Below are positions 44,481 through 52,137 of a DNA stretch of 52,137 nt, in pieces (position 1 is the first letter of the stretch; the number at the start of each line of letters is the position of its first letter). The stretch comes from Propionibacteriaceae bacterium (GTDB lineage Bacteria > Actinomycetota > Actinomycetes > Propionibacteriales > Propionibacteriaceae). The notes beneath the pieces are model-generated. The model was not told where the DNA came from, did no database searches, and saw only the letters and a list, made by a program, of their open reading frames with translations. The position numbers and the translations under genes were made by a program. Location of the stretch: the NCBI GenBank assembly GCA_031271975.1, contig JAISUR010000024.1, positions 1 through 52,137 on the forward strand, written 5' to 3'.

Positions 44481-45334
44481 TGGCCGCCAAAGCCAAAGAC
44501 AAGATGCGCCCCGGCAAAGCGGCCGCCTCCGCGGCGGCTGTGGTCCTCACGCTGATCTGGGTCTTCCCGGTCTACTGGATGCTCTCCTCGTCGCTGTTGC
44601 CAAACACCGTGCTCACCGCCACCACGCCCACGTTCTTCCCCGCTGGCGGCAGCCTGAACAACTTCGCCGCCGTGCTGTCTTCCGGCACGTTCTTCGCGGC
44701 GCTCGGGACCAGCTTGGCCGTCACGCTCATCGCGGTGTTCTTCTGCCTGTTGTTCGCCTTCTGCGCCGCGCTGGCCATCAGCCGCTATCACTTCAAAGGG
44801 CGGACGAGCTTCGTCCTGGCCGTGCTGTTCATCCAGATGCTGCCGGCCGAGGGCCTGTTCATCGCGCAGTACAAGCTGCTCTCGTCGGCAGGGCTGCTGA
44901 ACAACGTGCTGGGGCTGTCGGTGCTGTACGTGGCGGCGGTGATCCCGTTCACGGTCTGGATGCTGCGCGGCTTCGTAGCTGGCGTCCCCGCTGACCTGGA
45001 AGAAGCCGCCATGGTGGACGGCTGTTCGCGCACCGGGGCGTTCTTCCGCATCACCTTCCCGCTGTTGGCTCCCGGTTTGGTCGCCTCCGGCGTCTATGCC
45101 TTCCTGCAGGCGTGGAATGAGTTCACGATAGCCCTGGTCATCATGCAGTCCGAGGCTTCCCGGACGCTGCCGCTGTGGCTGCGCACGTTCATCCAGGCCT
45201 CCGCCACCCGGGAGACGGACTGGGGTCAGGTAATGGCCGCTTCCACGCTGGTGGCGGTGCCGGTGATCATCTTCTTCTTGCTGGTCCAGGGCCGGATGAC
45301 GTCCGGTTTGGTGGCCGGCGCCGTGAAAGGCTGA
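44480..45334 (+). CDS. Sugar ABC transporter permease (DasC/MalG-like)
   Basis: This 284-residue permease has six helices with the EAA loop LEEAAMVDGCSRTGAFFRITFPLLAP (about residues 174-200) and a long N-terminal cytosolic segment. It is the second permease of the DasABC-like importer. ATG 44480 shares one base with the upstream stop; GAGGAAAA is the ribosome binding site. The following gene starts 6 bases after its stop. Confidence 0.9.
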   Translation: MAAKAKDKMRPGKAAASAAAVVLTLIWVFPVYWMLSSSLLPNTVLTATTPTFFPAGGSLNNFAAVLSSGTFFAALGTSLAVTLIAVFFCLLFAFCAALAISRYHFKGRTSFVLAVLFIQMLPAEGLFIAQYKLLSSAGLLNNVLGLSVLYVAAVIPFTVWMLRGFVAGVPADLEEAAMVDGCSRTGAFFRITFPLLAPGLVASGVYAFLQAWNEFTIALVIMQSEASRTLPLWLRTFIQASATRETDWGQVMAASTLVAVPVIIFFLLVQGRMTSGLVAGAVKG

Positions 45335-45339
45335 GGCAA

Positions 45340-47508
45340 GTGGAAAACAGGGCTATCAAGGCGGTGGTGCTCGCCGCCGGCCATGACGTGACGACCCGGG
45401 AGTTGCTGCTGAAGCCTCTGGGCAACGCGACGGTCATCGAGTTGGTGTTGCGCAACGTGCTGGCGGTGGTCGCCAAGCAAGATGTCATCATCGTGGTCGA
45501 CGAGCACGACGGCTCCGTGCGCGACCACCTGGGAGATTCATGGCGCTACGTGGTGCAGACCGTGCAGGCCGGGACAGGGGACGCCGTGCGCTGTGCCCGC
45601 TTCGAGTTGGAGGGTTTCGACGGCGACGTGCTGATCGTCTACGCGGACACGCCTTTGCTGCGGGCCGATTCGCTCAAAGGCCTGCGCAACCGGCATCTGC
45701 TCAAGAACGCGCGGTTTTCGCTGCTTTCAGCGCGGCTGGACGATCCCGGGCATTATGGCCGCATCGTGCGCGACGAGTCGGGCGCCGTGGCTGGAATCGT
45801 CGAAGCCACGGATCTGGACGGCCGCACGCGCGAAGTCAAGGAGATCAACGTCGGCGCGTATGTCGTCGACAACGCGCTGCTGATCCCGCAATTGGACGAG
45901 ATGGCCAAGTATGGCGAGCATCGGCTGACCGAACTCGCCAAACGGCTGATCGGCCAGGGCGTCAAGGTCGCCTCCTATGTGACAGTGGACACCGACGAGG
46001 TGCATGGGATCAACACCCCCGCCGAGTTGCAGGCGGCCAGCGACATCGTGCTGAAACGGCTTTTCGCACCGCGCCGGGAGGTGGAGACCGGCGAAATCGC
46101 CTTCGGCACCGGCGGCTGGCGGGCCCGGATCGGCGAAGGCTACACGCTGCATAACGTGCGGCGGCTGTGCCAGGCCATCGCCAACGAGACGGCGCGGCGG
46201 TCGCTGGAAGCCAAAGGTGTGGTCATCGGGGGAGACCGCCGCTTCCTGTCGGCGGAGAGCGTGCGGACCGCCGCCGAGGTCTTCGCGGGCAACGACATTC
46301 GGGTGACCATCCTGCCCGACGACGTGCCTACGCCGCTGGTGACGTTCGCGGCGCCTTTCCTGGACGCCGCCTACGGGCTGGTTTTCACCGCCTCGCATAA
46401 TCCGCCACAGTGGAACGGCCTGAAGGTGTTCCGATCCGACGGCTCCCTGCCGCTGGACGACGAGACCAGCCGCTATTCCGCGGAGGCAAACTCACTGCGC
46501 AACCAGGACATCATCGCGCTGGACTACGAGACGGCCGCGGCGGCCGGTGTGGTGCGCACCGTGGACCTGACCAACGAATACGTCGACGCGATCGAGCGGA
46601 TAGTGGACGTGGAAGCCATGCGGCAGTCCGGGCTGCGCATCATCGTCGACCCGATGTACGGTACCTCCCAGCGCACTTTGGGAATGGTGCTCTCGGACGC
46701 CCGCGCCCGGGTGGAGTTCATCCACGAACGCCACAATCCGCTGTTCGGCGGGCGTTCCCCGGCTCCCGACGAGGAGGCCCTGTCCACGATGATCGAGGCG
46801 ATCAAGTCCACCGGCGCCTACGACCTGGGCATGGCCACCGATGGGGACGCCGATCGCATCGCGATCGTGAGCGAGGCCGGCGAGTACATTTCCACCAACG
46901 ACCTGCTGCTGCTCATCTACTGGTATTTGCACGAGGTGCGCCGGGAGTCCGGCGGGGTTGTCCGCAACCTGGCGACGACACATCTGCTGGACCGCCTCGC
47001 GGCAGCCTTCGGCGAGCGGTGCTTCGAGGTGCCGGTGGGATTCAAGCATGTGACCGCGGCCATGCTGGATCACGACTGCGTCCTGGGCGGCGAGTCATCC
47101 GGCGGCCTGACGATCCGGGGCCACATCCTGGGGAAGGACGGCGTGTTCGCGTGTGCGCTGGTGGTGGAAATGCTCGCCCGCACCGGCAAGTCGATCAGCG
47201 AACTGCGCGAGCACATCTATTCGCTGGTGGGCCGGATGTACGCCCTGGAAGCGGCCGTGCCCGCAACGCCGCAAATGCGCGTCGAGGTGCCCAGGCGCCT
47301 CGACCCGGCGGGCTTGGCCGAGGTCGCCGGGCAGCCGGTCCAGCGCGTGGACACCCTGGATGGGATCAAGATCTACCTACCGGGGGATTCTTGGGTGCTG
47401 CTGCGCTTCTCGGGCACCGAGCCGGTGTTGCGCGTGTTCGTGGAAGCGCAGACACCTCAGGACGCCGAACGGCTATTGTCGTGGGCCAAGGAGGTGGTCT
47501 CGGCGTGA
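45340..47508 (+). CDS. Fusion of a GlmU-like nucleotidyltransferase with a phosphohexomutase
   Basis: This 722-residue protein joins two enzymes. Residues 1-245 resemble the GlmU uridyltransferase: VVLAAG, QAGTGDAVRCA, YADTPLL, LDDPGHYGRIVRDESGAVAGIVE, EINVGAYV and EVHGINTPAEL match GlmU block by block. The catalytic loop GxGTRM is changed: position 18, Arg in E. coli GlmU, is Thr (LAAGHDVTTREL), although Lys25 remains. Residues 250-722 are a complete phosphohexomutase: active Ser352 in TASHNPP, metal site DGDADR (501-506), GGESSGG (583-589) and RFSGTEP (689-695). The mutase should interconvert GlcNAc-1-P and GlcNAc-6-P. GTG 45340 has GAGG; its stop overlaps the GH94 start (GTGA). No left-handed beta-helix acetyltransferase domain is present. 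Confidence 0.85.
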   Translation: MENRAIKAVVLAAGHDVTTRELLLKPLGNATVIELVLRNVLAVVAKQDVIIVVDEHDGSVRDHLGDSWRYVVQTVQAGTGDAVRCARFELEGFDGDVLIVYADTPLLRADSLKGLRNRHLLKNARFSLLSARLDDPGHYGRIVRDESGAVAGIVEATDLDGRTREVKEINVGAYVVDNALLIPQLDEMAKYGEHRLTELAKRLIGQGVKVASYVTVDTDEVHGINTPAELQAASDIVLKRLFAPRREVETGEIAFGTGGWRARIGEGYTLHNVRRLCQAIANETARRSLEAKGVVIGGDRRFLSAESVRTAAEVFAGNDIRVTILPDDVPTPLVTFAAPFLDAAYGLVFTASHNPPQWNGLKVFRSDGSLPLDDETSRYSAEANSLRNQDIIALDYETAAAAGVVRTVDLTNEYVDAIERIVDVEAMRQSGLRIIVDPMYGTSQRTLGMVLSDARARVEFIHERHNPLFGGRSPAPDEEALSTMIEAIKSTGAYDLGMATDGDADRIAIVSEAGEYISTNDLLLLIYWYLHEVRRESGGVVRNLATTHLLDRLAAAFGERCFEVPVGFKHVTAAMLDHDCVLGGESSGGLTIRGHILGKDGVFACALVVEMLARTGKSISELREHIYSLVGRMYALEAAVPATPQMRVEVPRRLDPAGLAEVAGQPVQRVDTLDGIKIYLPGDSWVLLRFSGTEPVLRVFVEAQTPQDAERLLSWAKEVVSA

Positions 47509-49919
47509 GATACGGCCACTTTGACACCGAGCGGCACGAGTACGTCATCGACCGCCCCGAGGCGGTGCCCGTGTCGTGGATCAACTACTTGGGTGTCAAA
47601 GACTATTGCGCGGTGCTAAACCAGCACGCCGGGGGATACTCGTTCTTCCGTTCGTCCGAGCGCGGCCGGGTGACGCGTTTCCGGCCGAACGCCGTCCCGC
47701 AAGACCGGCCCGGCCACTGGGTGTACCTGCGCGACGGAGCGGAATTCTGGTCGCTGACGAGCCAACCTTGTGGGGCCGAAGCCCGTTACACCACACGGCA
47801 CGGGCTGTCCTATTCCATCTTCGAATGCGAGCATCGCGGCATATTCGCGACCCAGCGGGTGTTCGTGCCGCTGGACGAGGACGGCGAGGTCATCGAGGTC
47901 ACGCTCACCAACCGCTCCAGCGAACCGCGCAGCCTGGATGTCTTCGGCTACGTCGAGTTCTCCTACCATTCGATCACCATCGACAACCAGAACTTCCAAA
48001 TGTCGCGCTATGCGGCTGGATCGTCGCAGCGCGATGGCGTGATCAGCTACGACTTCTACTACGAGCCGTGGACATACCACTTCTTCACCTCCAACGTCCC
48101 CGAGTGCGGGTTCGACGCCTTGCGAGACGCGTTCATCGGCGAGTGGCGCGACGAGTCCCGGCCCGTGGCGGTCGATGCCGGAAGCTGTTCCGGGTCGCAA
48201 GGCACCACCGGGAACCACTGCGGCGCGTTGCAGCACCGCGTCGAGTTGGCACCCGGCGAGACGAAACAAGTCTGCTACCTGTTGGGATACGGCGGCCACG
48301 ACGCCGGCGTGGCCATGCGGGAACGTTTCGCCAAGCCGGAGCAGGTGCAGCGGGCCTTCGACGACTTGGCTCGGTATTGGGACCAGAAGCGTTCCAAGCT
48401 GGCCGTAGCGACCCCTTCCGAGGCGATGAACGAACTGCTGAACGTGTGGACGTTGTTCCAGGCCGAGACCTGCGTGGTCTGGTCGCGTTTCGCCTCATTC
48501 GTCGAGGTGGGCGGGCGCGCCGGGTTGGGCTATCGCGACACCGCGCAGGATTCGATGGCGGTGGCGCACACCAATCCCGCCAAGACCAAGCAGCGGCTGC
48601 TGGAGCTGCTGCGCGGCCAAACTTCCGCCGGCTTCGGATTGCATCTGTTCGACCCGCTGCTTTTCGGCGGCCCGCGGCCGGACATCCCAGTGGGGGTGAA
48701 ACTGCCCACCATCGTTCCCAGCCGGGCAGAAGACCAACTCCACTCCATCGCGGACGCGTGCTCCGACGACCACCTTTGGCTGGTATGGGCGGTGCTCAAT
48801 TACGTGATCGAGACCGGGGACGAGGGCTTCTTGAGCCAACTGGTGCCGTTCGCGGACGGCGGCGAGGACAGCGTCTACGGCCACCTCAAACGCGCGGTGG
48901 ATTTCACCACCGCCCACCAGGGCGCACACGGGATCGCCCAAGGATTGCGGGCTGACTGGAACGACTGCCTCAACTTGGGCGGGGGAGAATCCGCGCTGGT
49001 CACGTTTCTGCACGTGTGGGCCGCCGAATCGCTGGCCCGCGCTGCCGAACATCTGGGCCGCGCCGACGACGCCGCGGACTACCGGGCGTTGGCCGCGGCG
49101 ACGCGGAAACGCGCCGACGAAGTGCTCTGGGATGGGCGCTGGTATGCGCGGGGTTTCACCAAGGCCGGGCAGGTGATCGGATCGCAGTCCAACGCCGAGG
49201 GGAAGATATTCCTGGAGCACCTGCCCTGGGCGGTCATCACCGGCTGCGCTCCCAGGGATCGCGCGCTCTTGGCCATGGACGCCGTGGGAGAACTGCTCGC
49301 CAGCGAATATGGCGCGCACCTGGTGTGGCCGTCGTACACCCAGATTGACGACTCGGTCGGCTACGTGACGCGGGTCTATCCGGGAGTCAAGGAAAACGGG
49401 GCGGTTTTCTGCCACCCCAACGCTTGGCCGGTGATCGCCGAGGCCATGTTGGGCCGCGGCGACCGCGCGATGGCGTACTACCAGGCGCTGGCCCCCTACA
49501 ACTTCAACGATGCCGCCGAGGTGCGCCGCGCCGAACCGTACGTCTACTGCCAGTTCCTTTACGGCCGGGACCACCGGTTGTTCGGCCAGGCCGAGAATCC
49601 CTGGCTGACGGGGACGGCGGGCTGGATGTACCAGGCCGCTACCCGGTACATCTTGGGCGTCCGCCCCGACTTTGACGGGTTGGTCATCGACCCGTGTATC
49701 CCCGCTGGCTGGGAGGGTTTCCAGATGGTCCGGCAATGGCGTGGGACGCGCTACGACATCACCGTGCGCAATCCGGACCACGTGTGCGCGGGTGTGGTCC
49801 GCGCGGCGGTTGGCGGACAGGATGTGCCGACCGTCTGGGACGGCCAGGTGTCGCGGCGATGCCTCAAACTCCCGCTGTCGCCATGCGAAGCGGTGTCGGT
49901 GGAAGTGTGGTTGGGCTGA
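47505..49919 (+). CDS. chbP: GH94 N,N'-diacetylchitobiose phosphorylase
   Basis: This 804-residue GH94 enzyme is predicted to split N,N'-diacetylchitobiose with phosphate into GlcNAc-1-phosphate and GlcNAc. WINYLGVKDYCAVLNQHAGGYSFFRS, DNQNFQMSRYAAGS and especially AETCVVWSRFASFVEVGGRAGLGYRDTAQD follow my recollection of Vibrio chitobiose phosphorylase, where cellobiose phosphorylases instead have a SRSASYFESGIGRGMGFRDSNQD-type segment. GLRADWNDCLNLGGGE holds the general-acid Asp (D484 or D487 of DWND). The length matches Vibrio ChbP (about 800). No signal peptide: the enzyme is cytosolic and acts on imported sugar. GTG 47505 overlaps the mutase stop. Confidence 0.88.
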   Translation: MRYGHFDTERHEYVIDRPEAVPVSWINYLGVKDYCAVLNQHAGGYSFFRSSERGRVTRFRPNAVPQDRPGHWVYLRDGAEFWSLTSQPCGAEARYTTRHGLSYSIFECEHRGIFATQRVFVPLDEDGEVIEVTLTNRSSEPRSLDVFGYVEFSYHSITIDNQNFQMSRYAAGSSQRDGVISYDFYYEPWTYHFFTSNVPECGFDALRDAFIGEWRDESRPVAVDAGSCSGSQGTTGNHCGALQHRVELAPGETKQVCYLLGYGGHDAGVAMRERFAKPEQVQRAFDDLARYWDQKRSKLAVATPSEAMNELLNVWTLFQAETCVVWSRFASFVEVGGRAGLGYRDTAQDSMAVAHTNPAKTKQRLLELLRGQTSAGFGLHLFDPLLFGGPRPDIPVGVKLPTIVPSRAEDQLHSIADACSDDHLWLVWAVLNYVIETGDEGFLSQLVPFADGGEDSVYGHLKRAVDFTTAHQGAHGIAQGLRADWNDCLNLGGGESALVTFLHVWAAESLARAAEHLGRADDAADYRALAAATRKRADEVLWDGRWYARGFTKAGQVIGSQSNAEGKIFLEHLPWAVITGCAPRDRALLAMDAVGELLASEYGAHLVWPSYTQIDDSVGYVTRVYPGVKENGAVFCHPNAWPVIAEAMLGRGDRAMAYYQALAPYNFNDAAEVRRAEPYVYCQFLYGRDHRLFGQAENPWLTGTAGWMYQAATRYILGVRPDFDGLVIDPCIPAGWEGFQMVRQWRGTRYDITVRNPDHVCAGVVRAAVGGQDVPTVWDGQVSRRCLKLPLSPCEAVSVEVWLG

Positions 49920-50824
49920 TGGGCAGCGTCGTAGCGGTAGATGTGGGCGGCACGTCGGTGAAAGCGGCGCTCGTTTCCGAGTTGCCCGCGCGTGAGATTC
50001 TCCAGTTCCCAACGCCGCCCGCTGGCGGGCAGGATGTCGTGGCGGCCGTCATTTCGGCCATCGAAGCCGTGGGAGGCAGCCCCGAGGCGATTGGGCTGGC
50101 CGTGCCCGGCATCGTCGACGAAACGGCGGGCGAAGTGCGGCAGGCCAAGAATTTGGGCTGGGAAGACTTGCCGTTGGCGGCCCTGGTGGGCGAGCGGTTC
50201 GGCCTCCCAGTGGGATTGGGCCACGATGTGCGGGCCGCCGCGCTGGCCGAATACCAGTTGGGGGCGGGACAGGGCGCCGACCGCCTGGTGTTCGTCGGCA
50301 TAGGGACCGGCATATCGGCCGCGGTGTTGGTGGGCGGGCGCCCGCTCAACGGCTCGGCGGGCGAAATCGGCCACGGGGGTGCGGTGAGCGGCGACCTGTG
50401 CGCCTGCGGCGGCCGCGGCTGCCTGGAGTCGTATGCGTCGGCGGCGGCCATCGCGCGGCGCTACGCGGCGCTGACGGGACAGCAGGTTGCCGGGGCCGCC
50501 GAGGTGGCGCAGGCGGTGTCTGCTCGGGATCGGATTGCCCAAGAGGTCTGGGACGATGCGGTGGCGGGGCTGGCGCGTGAACTCGCTGGGATCGTGCGGC
50601 TGCTCGGCGAGGTCCGCATCGTCATCGGCGGCGGGCTGTCGCTGGCCGGGCCGGCGCTGCTCGATCCGCTGCGGGAAACGGTTCAAGCGCTGCTGACCGT
50701 GCACCCGGCGCCGGAAATCCTGCCTGCGGCATTCGGGGACCGGGCGGGAATTCACGGCGCGGCGATGCTGGCCAGGCGGCAACTCGCCCGACATGCTGGA
50801 GAGGTGGCCGCAACGACCGGTTAG
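49919..50824 (+). CDS. ROK-family sugar kinase (probable GlcNAc kinase)
   Basis: This 301-residue ROK protein has no DNA-binding domain, so it is a kinase. SVVAVDVGGTSVKAALV is the ATP loop, LAVPGIVDE and GHDVRAAALAE the catalytic Asp region, GEIGHGG the sugar-binding segment, and CACGGRGCLES the zinc site. As the last gene of the operon, starting in the stop codon of the GH94 gene, it probably phosphorylates the GlcNAc freed by phosphorolysis. Glucokinase activity is an alternative, since ROK kinases are often broad. Confidence 0.85.
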   Translation: MGSVVAVDVGGTSVKAALVSELPAREILQFPTPPAGGQDVVAAVISAIEAVGGSPEAIGLAVPGIVDETAGEVRQAKNLGWEDLPLAALVGERFGLPVGLGHDVRAAALAEYQLGAGQGADRLVFVGIGTGISAAVLVGGRPLNGSAGEIGHGGAVSGDLCACGGRGCLESYASAAAIARRYAALTGQQVAGAAEVAQAVSARDRIAQEVWDDAVAGLARELAGIVRLLGEVRIVIGGGLSLAGPALLDPLRETVQALLTVHPAPEILPAAFGDRAGIHGAAMLARRQLARHAGEVAATTG

Positions 50825-50903
50825 GCGACGGAATCGAGGTTGTCGTGAGAATCAGGCAGTGGTCAGAGAACACCCCCAGGGCGAGCTTGTGGCGGACAGA
50901 ATC

Positions 50904-50954
50904 GTGGGCAGTTTTGTCCTAGAAATCTTGCTAAATCGATGCAAAACCGCCCAC
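50904..50954. repeat. Large inverted repeat between the ROK kinase and the Ig-like gene
   Basis: GTGGGCAGTTTTG (50904-50916) pairs with CAAAACCGCCCAC (50942-50954), 12 of 13 bases, across a 25-base AT-richer loop. It lies in the 190-bp convergent gap and could be a bidirectional terminator: T-rich tracts lie inside both arms. Confidence 0.5.
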
Positions 50955-50972
50955 AATCCTGTCCCGATACAG

Positions 50973-51000
50973 GGCTGCCCTGTCTAAGGACAGGGCAGCC
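50973..51000 (-). terminator. Hairpin downstream of the Ig-like gene
   Basis: A perfect 12-bp stem GGCTGCCCTGTC with a 4-base loop lies 14 bases past the stop of the minus-strand Ig-like gene. No T-run follows, so termination is likely but not certain. Confidence 0.55.
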
Positions 51001-51014
51001 TCACAGCATCCGTT

Positions 51015-52137
51015 TTACGTGGTGGGGGTGACTGCTGGCGATGTCCAGGCTGGTTGCGCGGTGTAGCCGGACTTGCTGATAGTCACTTTCACCGTGATCT
51101 GCTTGCCCGCATCAGCCTTGGCGAGCTTGTAGGACGACTTCGTTGCTTTGGAAATAGCCTTGCCATCGCGGTACCACTGATATTTCAACGACGGCACCGG
51201 CTGCCAGCCCACCGAAGAAACTTTCACCGTTTGGCCAACTACATAGCCAGCCGCTGGAGCAACCAAAGACAACTGCCCAACCTGCTGGTAGGGCCACAAC
51301 CAGCTATTCGACAACACTTTCGTGGTGTAGCCGGTGGCGCTACCGGTCACTTTCACACTGATTTCTTTGCCAACGTCGCCCGAAACCAGGGTGTAAGAGT
51401 CGTTAACCGCGCCCTTGATCGCTTTACCCGCCCGGTACCACTGCACCTGCACCTTCGGGGCCACTCCAGCAGACCAAACGCCACGCTCAACACTCAACGT
51501 GTTGCCAACTCCCAGCGTCCCGGCGACCTGCAACTGCTCAGGGTCAACACCCAACACGCCCTTGGCGACCTTCACCGATTTAGAGGTCTTCGAGGCGGTG
51601 CTATAGCCCGCCTTCGATCCGGTCACCTTCACCGTCAACTTCTTGCCGGCATCAGCGCCAACCAACGTGTACGAATCCTTCGTCGCGCCCTTGATCGCTT
51701 TGCCCGAGCGATACCACTGATAGGCAAGCGCCACCGAAGTATCATCAGCCTTCGCCGCCTGCCACGGGCTCACCGACACCTGAACGGTGTTGTCAACCTG
51801 CGCCGTTCCCGAAATCACCGGCGTGTAGGTCTTCAACGACGCTTTAGCCGCCTTCTTAGACTTGGAAGTCTTAGAAACAGCCTTGTATCCATCCTTGCTG
51901 CCAGTGACGCTCACCGTGATCTTCTTGCCCACGTCGCCAGCAGCAACCTTGTACGTGCTGGCAACAGCGCCCTCGATGTTCTTGCCGTTCGCCTTCCACT
52001 GGTAGGCCAACTCAACCGGCGCAGGACCCCAAGCGGACACCTTCGCGGTCAGCACCTCGTCAACCTTCGCCGTCCCAGAGATACTCGGCGTCTTCGCAGA
52101 CAACGTCACAACCTTATAGGTCAGTGTCAGCGTTCCT
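51015..52137 (-). CDS. Ig-like repeat surface protein (C-terminal part, runs off the window)
   Basis: This is the 3' part of a gene whose start is beyond the right edge; the frame stays open to the last base. The visible ~374 residues are four tandem units of about 90 residues, each with a hydrophobic strand ending in YQWYRxGKxIxGAT, a SYxLxxxDxGKxxTVKVTGSKxGY segment, and a Lys/Ser/Thr-rich tail. Such Ig-like beta domains are found in exported proteins of actinobacteria, often as spacers in cell-surface proteins or glycosidases. The C terminus has no sortase motif, membrane anchor or catalytic domain. The upstream part will decide its role. Confidence 0.85.
   Translation of the reverse strand, partial: GTLTLTYKVVTLSAKTPSISGTAKVDEVLTAKVSAWGPAPVELAYQWKANGKNIEGAVASTYKVAAGDVGKKITVSVTGSKDGYKAVSKTSKSKKAAKASLKTYTPVISGTAQVDNTVQVSVSPWQAAKADDTSVALAYQWYRSGKAIKGATKDSYTLVGADAGKKLTVKVTGSKAGYSTASKTSKSVKVAKGVLGVDPEQLQVAGTLGVGNTLSVERGVWSAGVAPKVQVQWYRAGKAIKGAVNDSYTLVSGDVGKEISVKVTGSATGYTTKVLSNSWLWPYQQVGQLSLVAPAAGYVVGQTVKVSSVGWQPVPSLKYQWYRDGKAISKATKSSYKLAKADAGKQITVKVTISKSGYTAQPAWTSPAVTPTT

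Noticed and set aside
46410-47504. Upstream extension of the GH94 frame by 365 codons
   Set aside because: This part overlaps the mutase domain in another frame; homology to chitobiose phosphorylase begins exactly at GTG 47505.
45340-47508. Normal bifunctional GlmU
   Set aside because: The C-terminal half is a phosphohexomutase, not the hexapeptide-repeat acetyltransferase of GlmU, and the loop Arg is lost.

Overview
This window comes from a high-GC bacterium of the phylum Actinomycetota, class Actinomycetes. The reasons are the base composition, frequent GTG starts, a CtpE-type P-ATPase, a free-standing maltokinase, a DasABC-like sugar importer with no ATPase of its own, and many genes that appear to be read from leaderless mRNAs (a TANNNT -10 box, 6-7 bases, then the start codon). 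I cannot name the genus. The window contains about 45 protein genes, one coding remnant, one leader peptide and two tRNA genes. No rRNA, CRISPR array, insertion sequence or prophage is visible.

Region 1 (1-18.2 kb) is housekeeping and branched-chain amino acid synthesis: tuf with a strong terminator, hisF, a HIT protein, a truncated XRE remnant, a secreted SpoIID/LytB protein, then an attenuator-controlled ilvBNC operon, a CtpE-like P-ATPase, leuB, a GH13 enzyme divergent from a maltokinase, ilvE, tpx and cimA. Together cimA, leuB, ilvBNC and ilvE cover most of a citramalate route to isoleucine, plus the shared valine steps.

Region 2 (18.2-31.9 kb) is mixed. A 2-hydroxyacid dehydrogenase, a FAH-family enzyme and a CPBP membrane protease form one overlapping unit. 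Then come an unknown secreted protein, a DyP peroxidase, a TetR-controlled YbhGFSR-like export operon (two membrane-fusion proteins, two ATPases, two permeases), a VapBC-type toxin-antitoxin pair, a small conserved hypothetical protein and an XRE/membrane-protein pair. Region 3 (31.9-32.4 kb) has tRNA-Gln and tRNA-Glu on the minus strand, separated by an unusual cluster of short palindromes and a 33-bp direct repeat.

Region 4 (32.5-50.8 kb) is the most interesting part: an amino-sugar catabolic island. It holds a ROK regulator, a GguAB/ChvE-type ABC importer, a BadF-family GlcNAc kinase, nagB and nagA; then a second ROK regulator, a DasABC-like importer, a fusion of a GlmU-like nucleotidyltransferase with a phosphohexomutase, a GH94 enzyme of the N,N'-diacetylchitobiose phosphorylase type, and a ROK sugar kinase. 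The simplest reading is chitobiose uptake, phosphorolysis to GlcNAc-1-P plus GlcNAc, mutase and kinase conversion of both to GlcNAc-6-P, then NagA and NagB to fructose-6-P. The fused GlmU-like domain has lost the usual catalytic loop residues, which makes it a candidate for a changed or regulatory role. The window ends with the 3' part of a minus-strand gene for an Ig-like repeat surface protein that runs off the right edge.

A dispersed palindromic repeat appears three times: as an in-frame tandem array inside maltokinase, inside the N-terminal extension of an ABC ATPase, and as a decayed copy downstream of hisF. All functional calls were made by reading the sequence without database searches.
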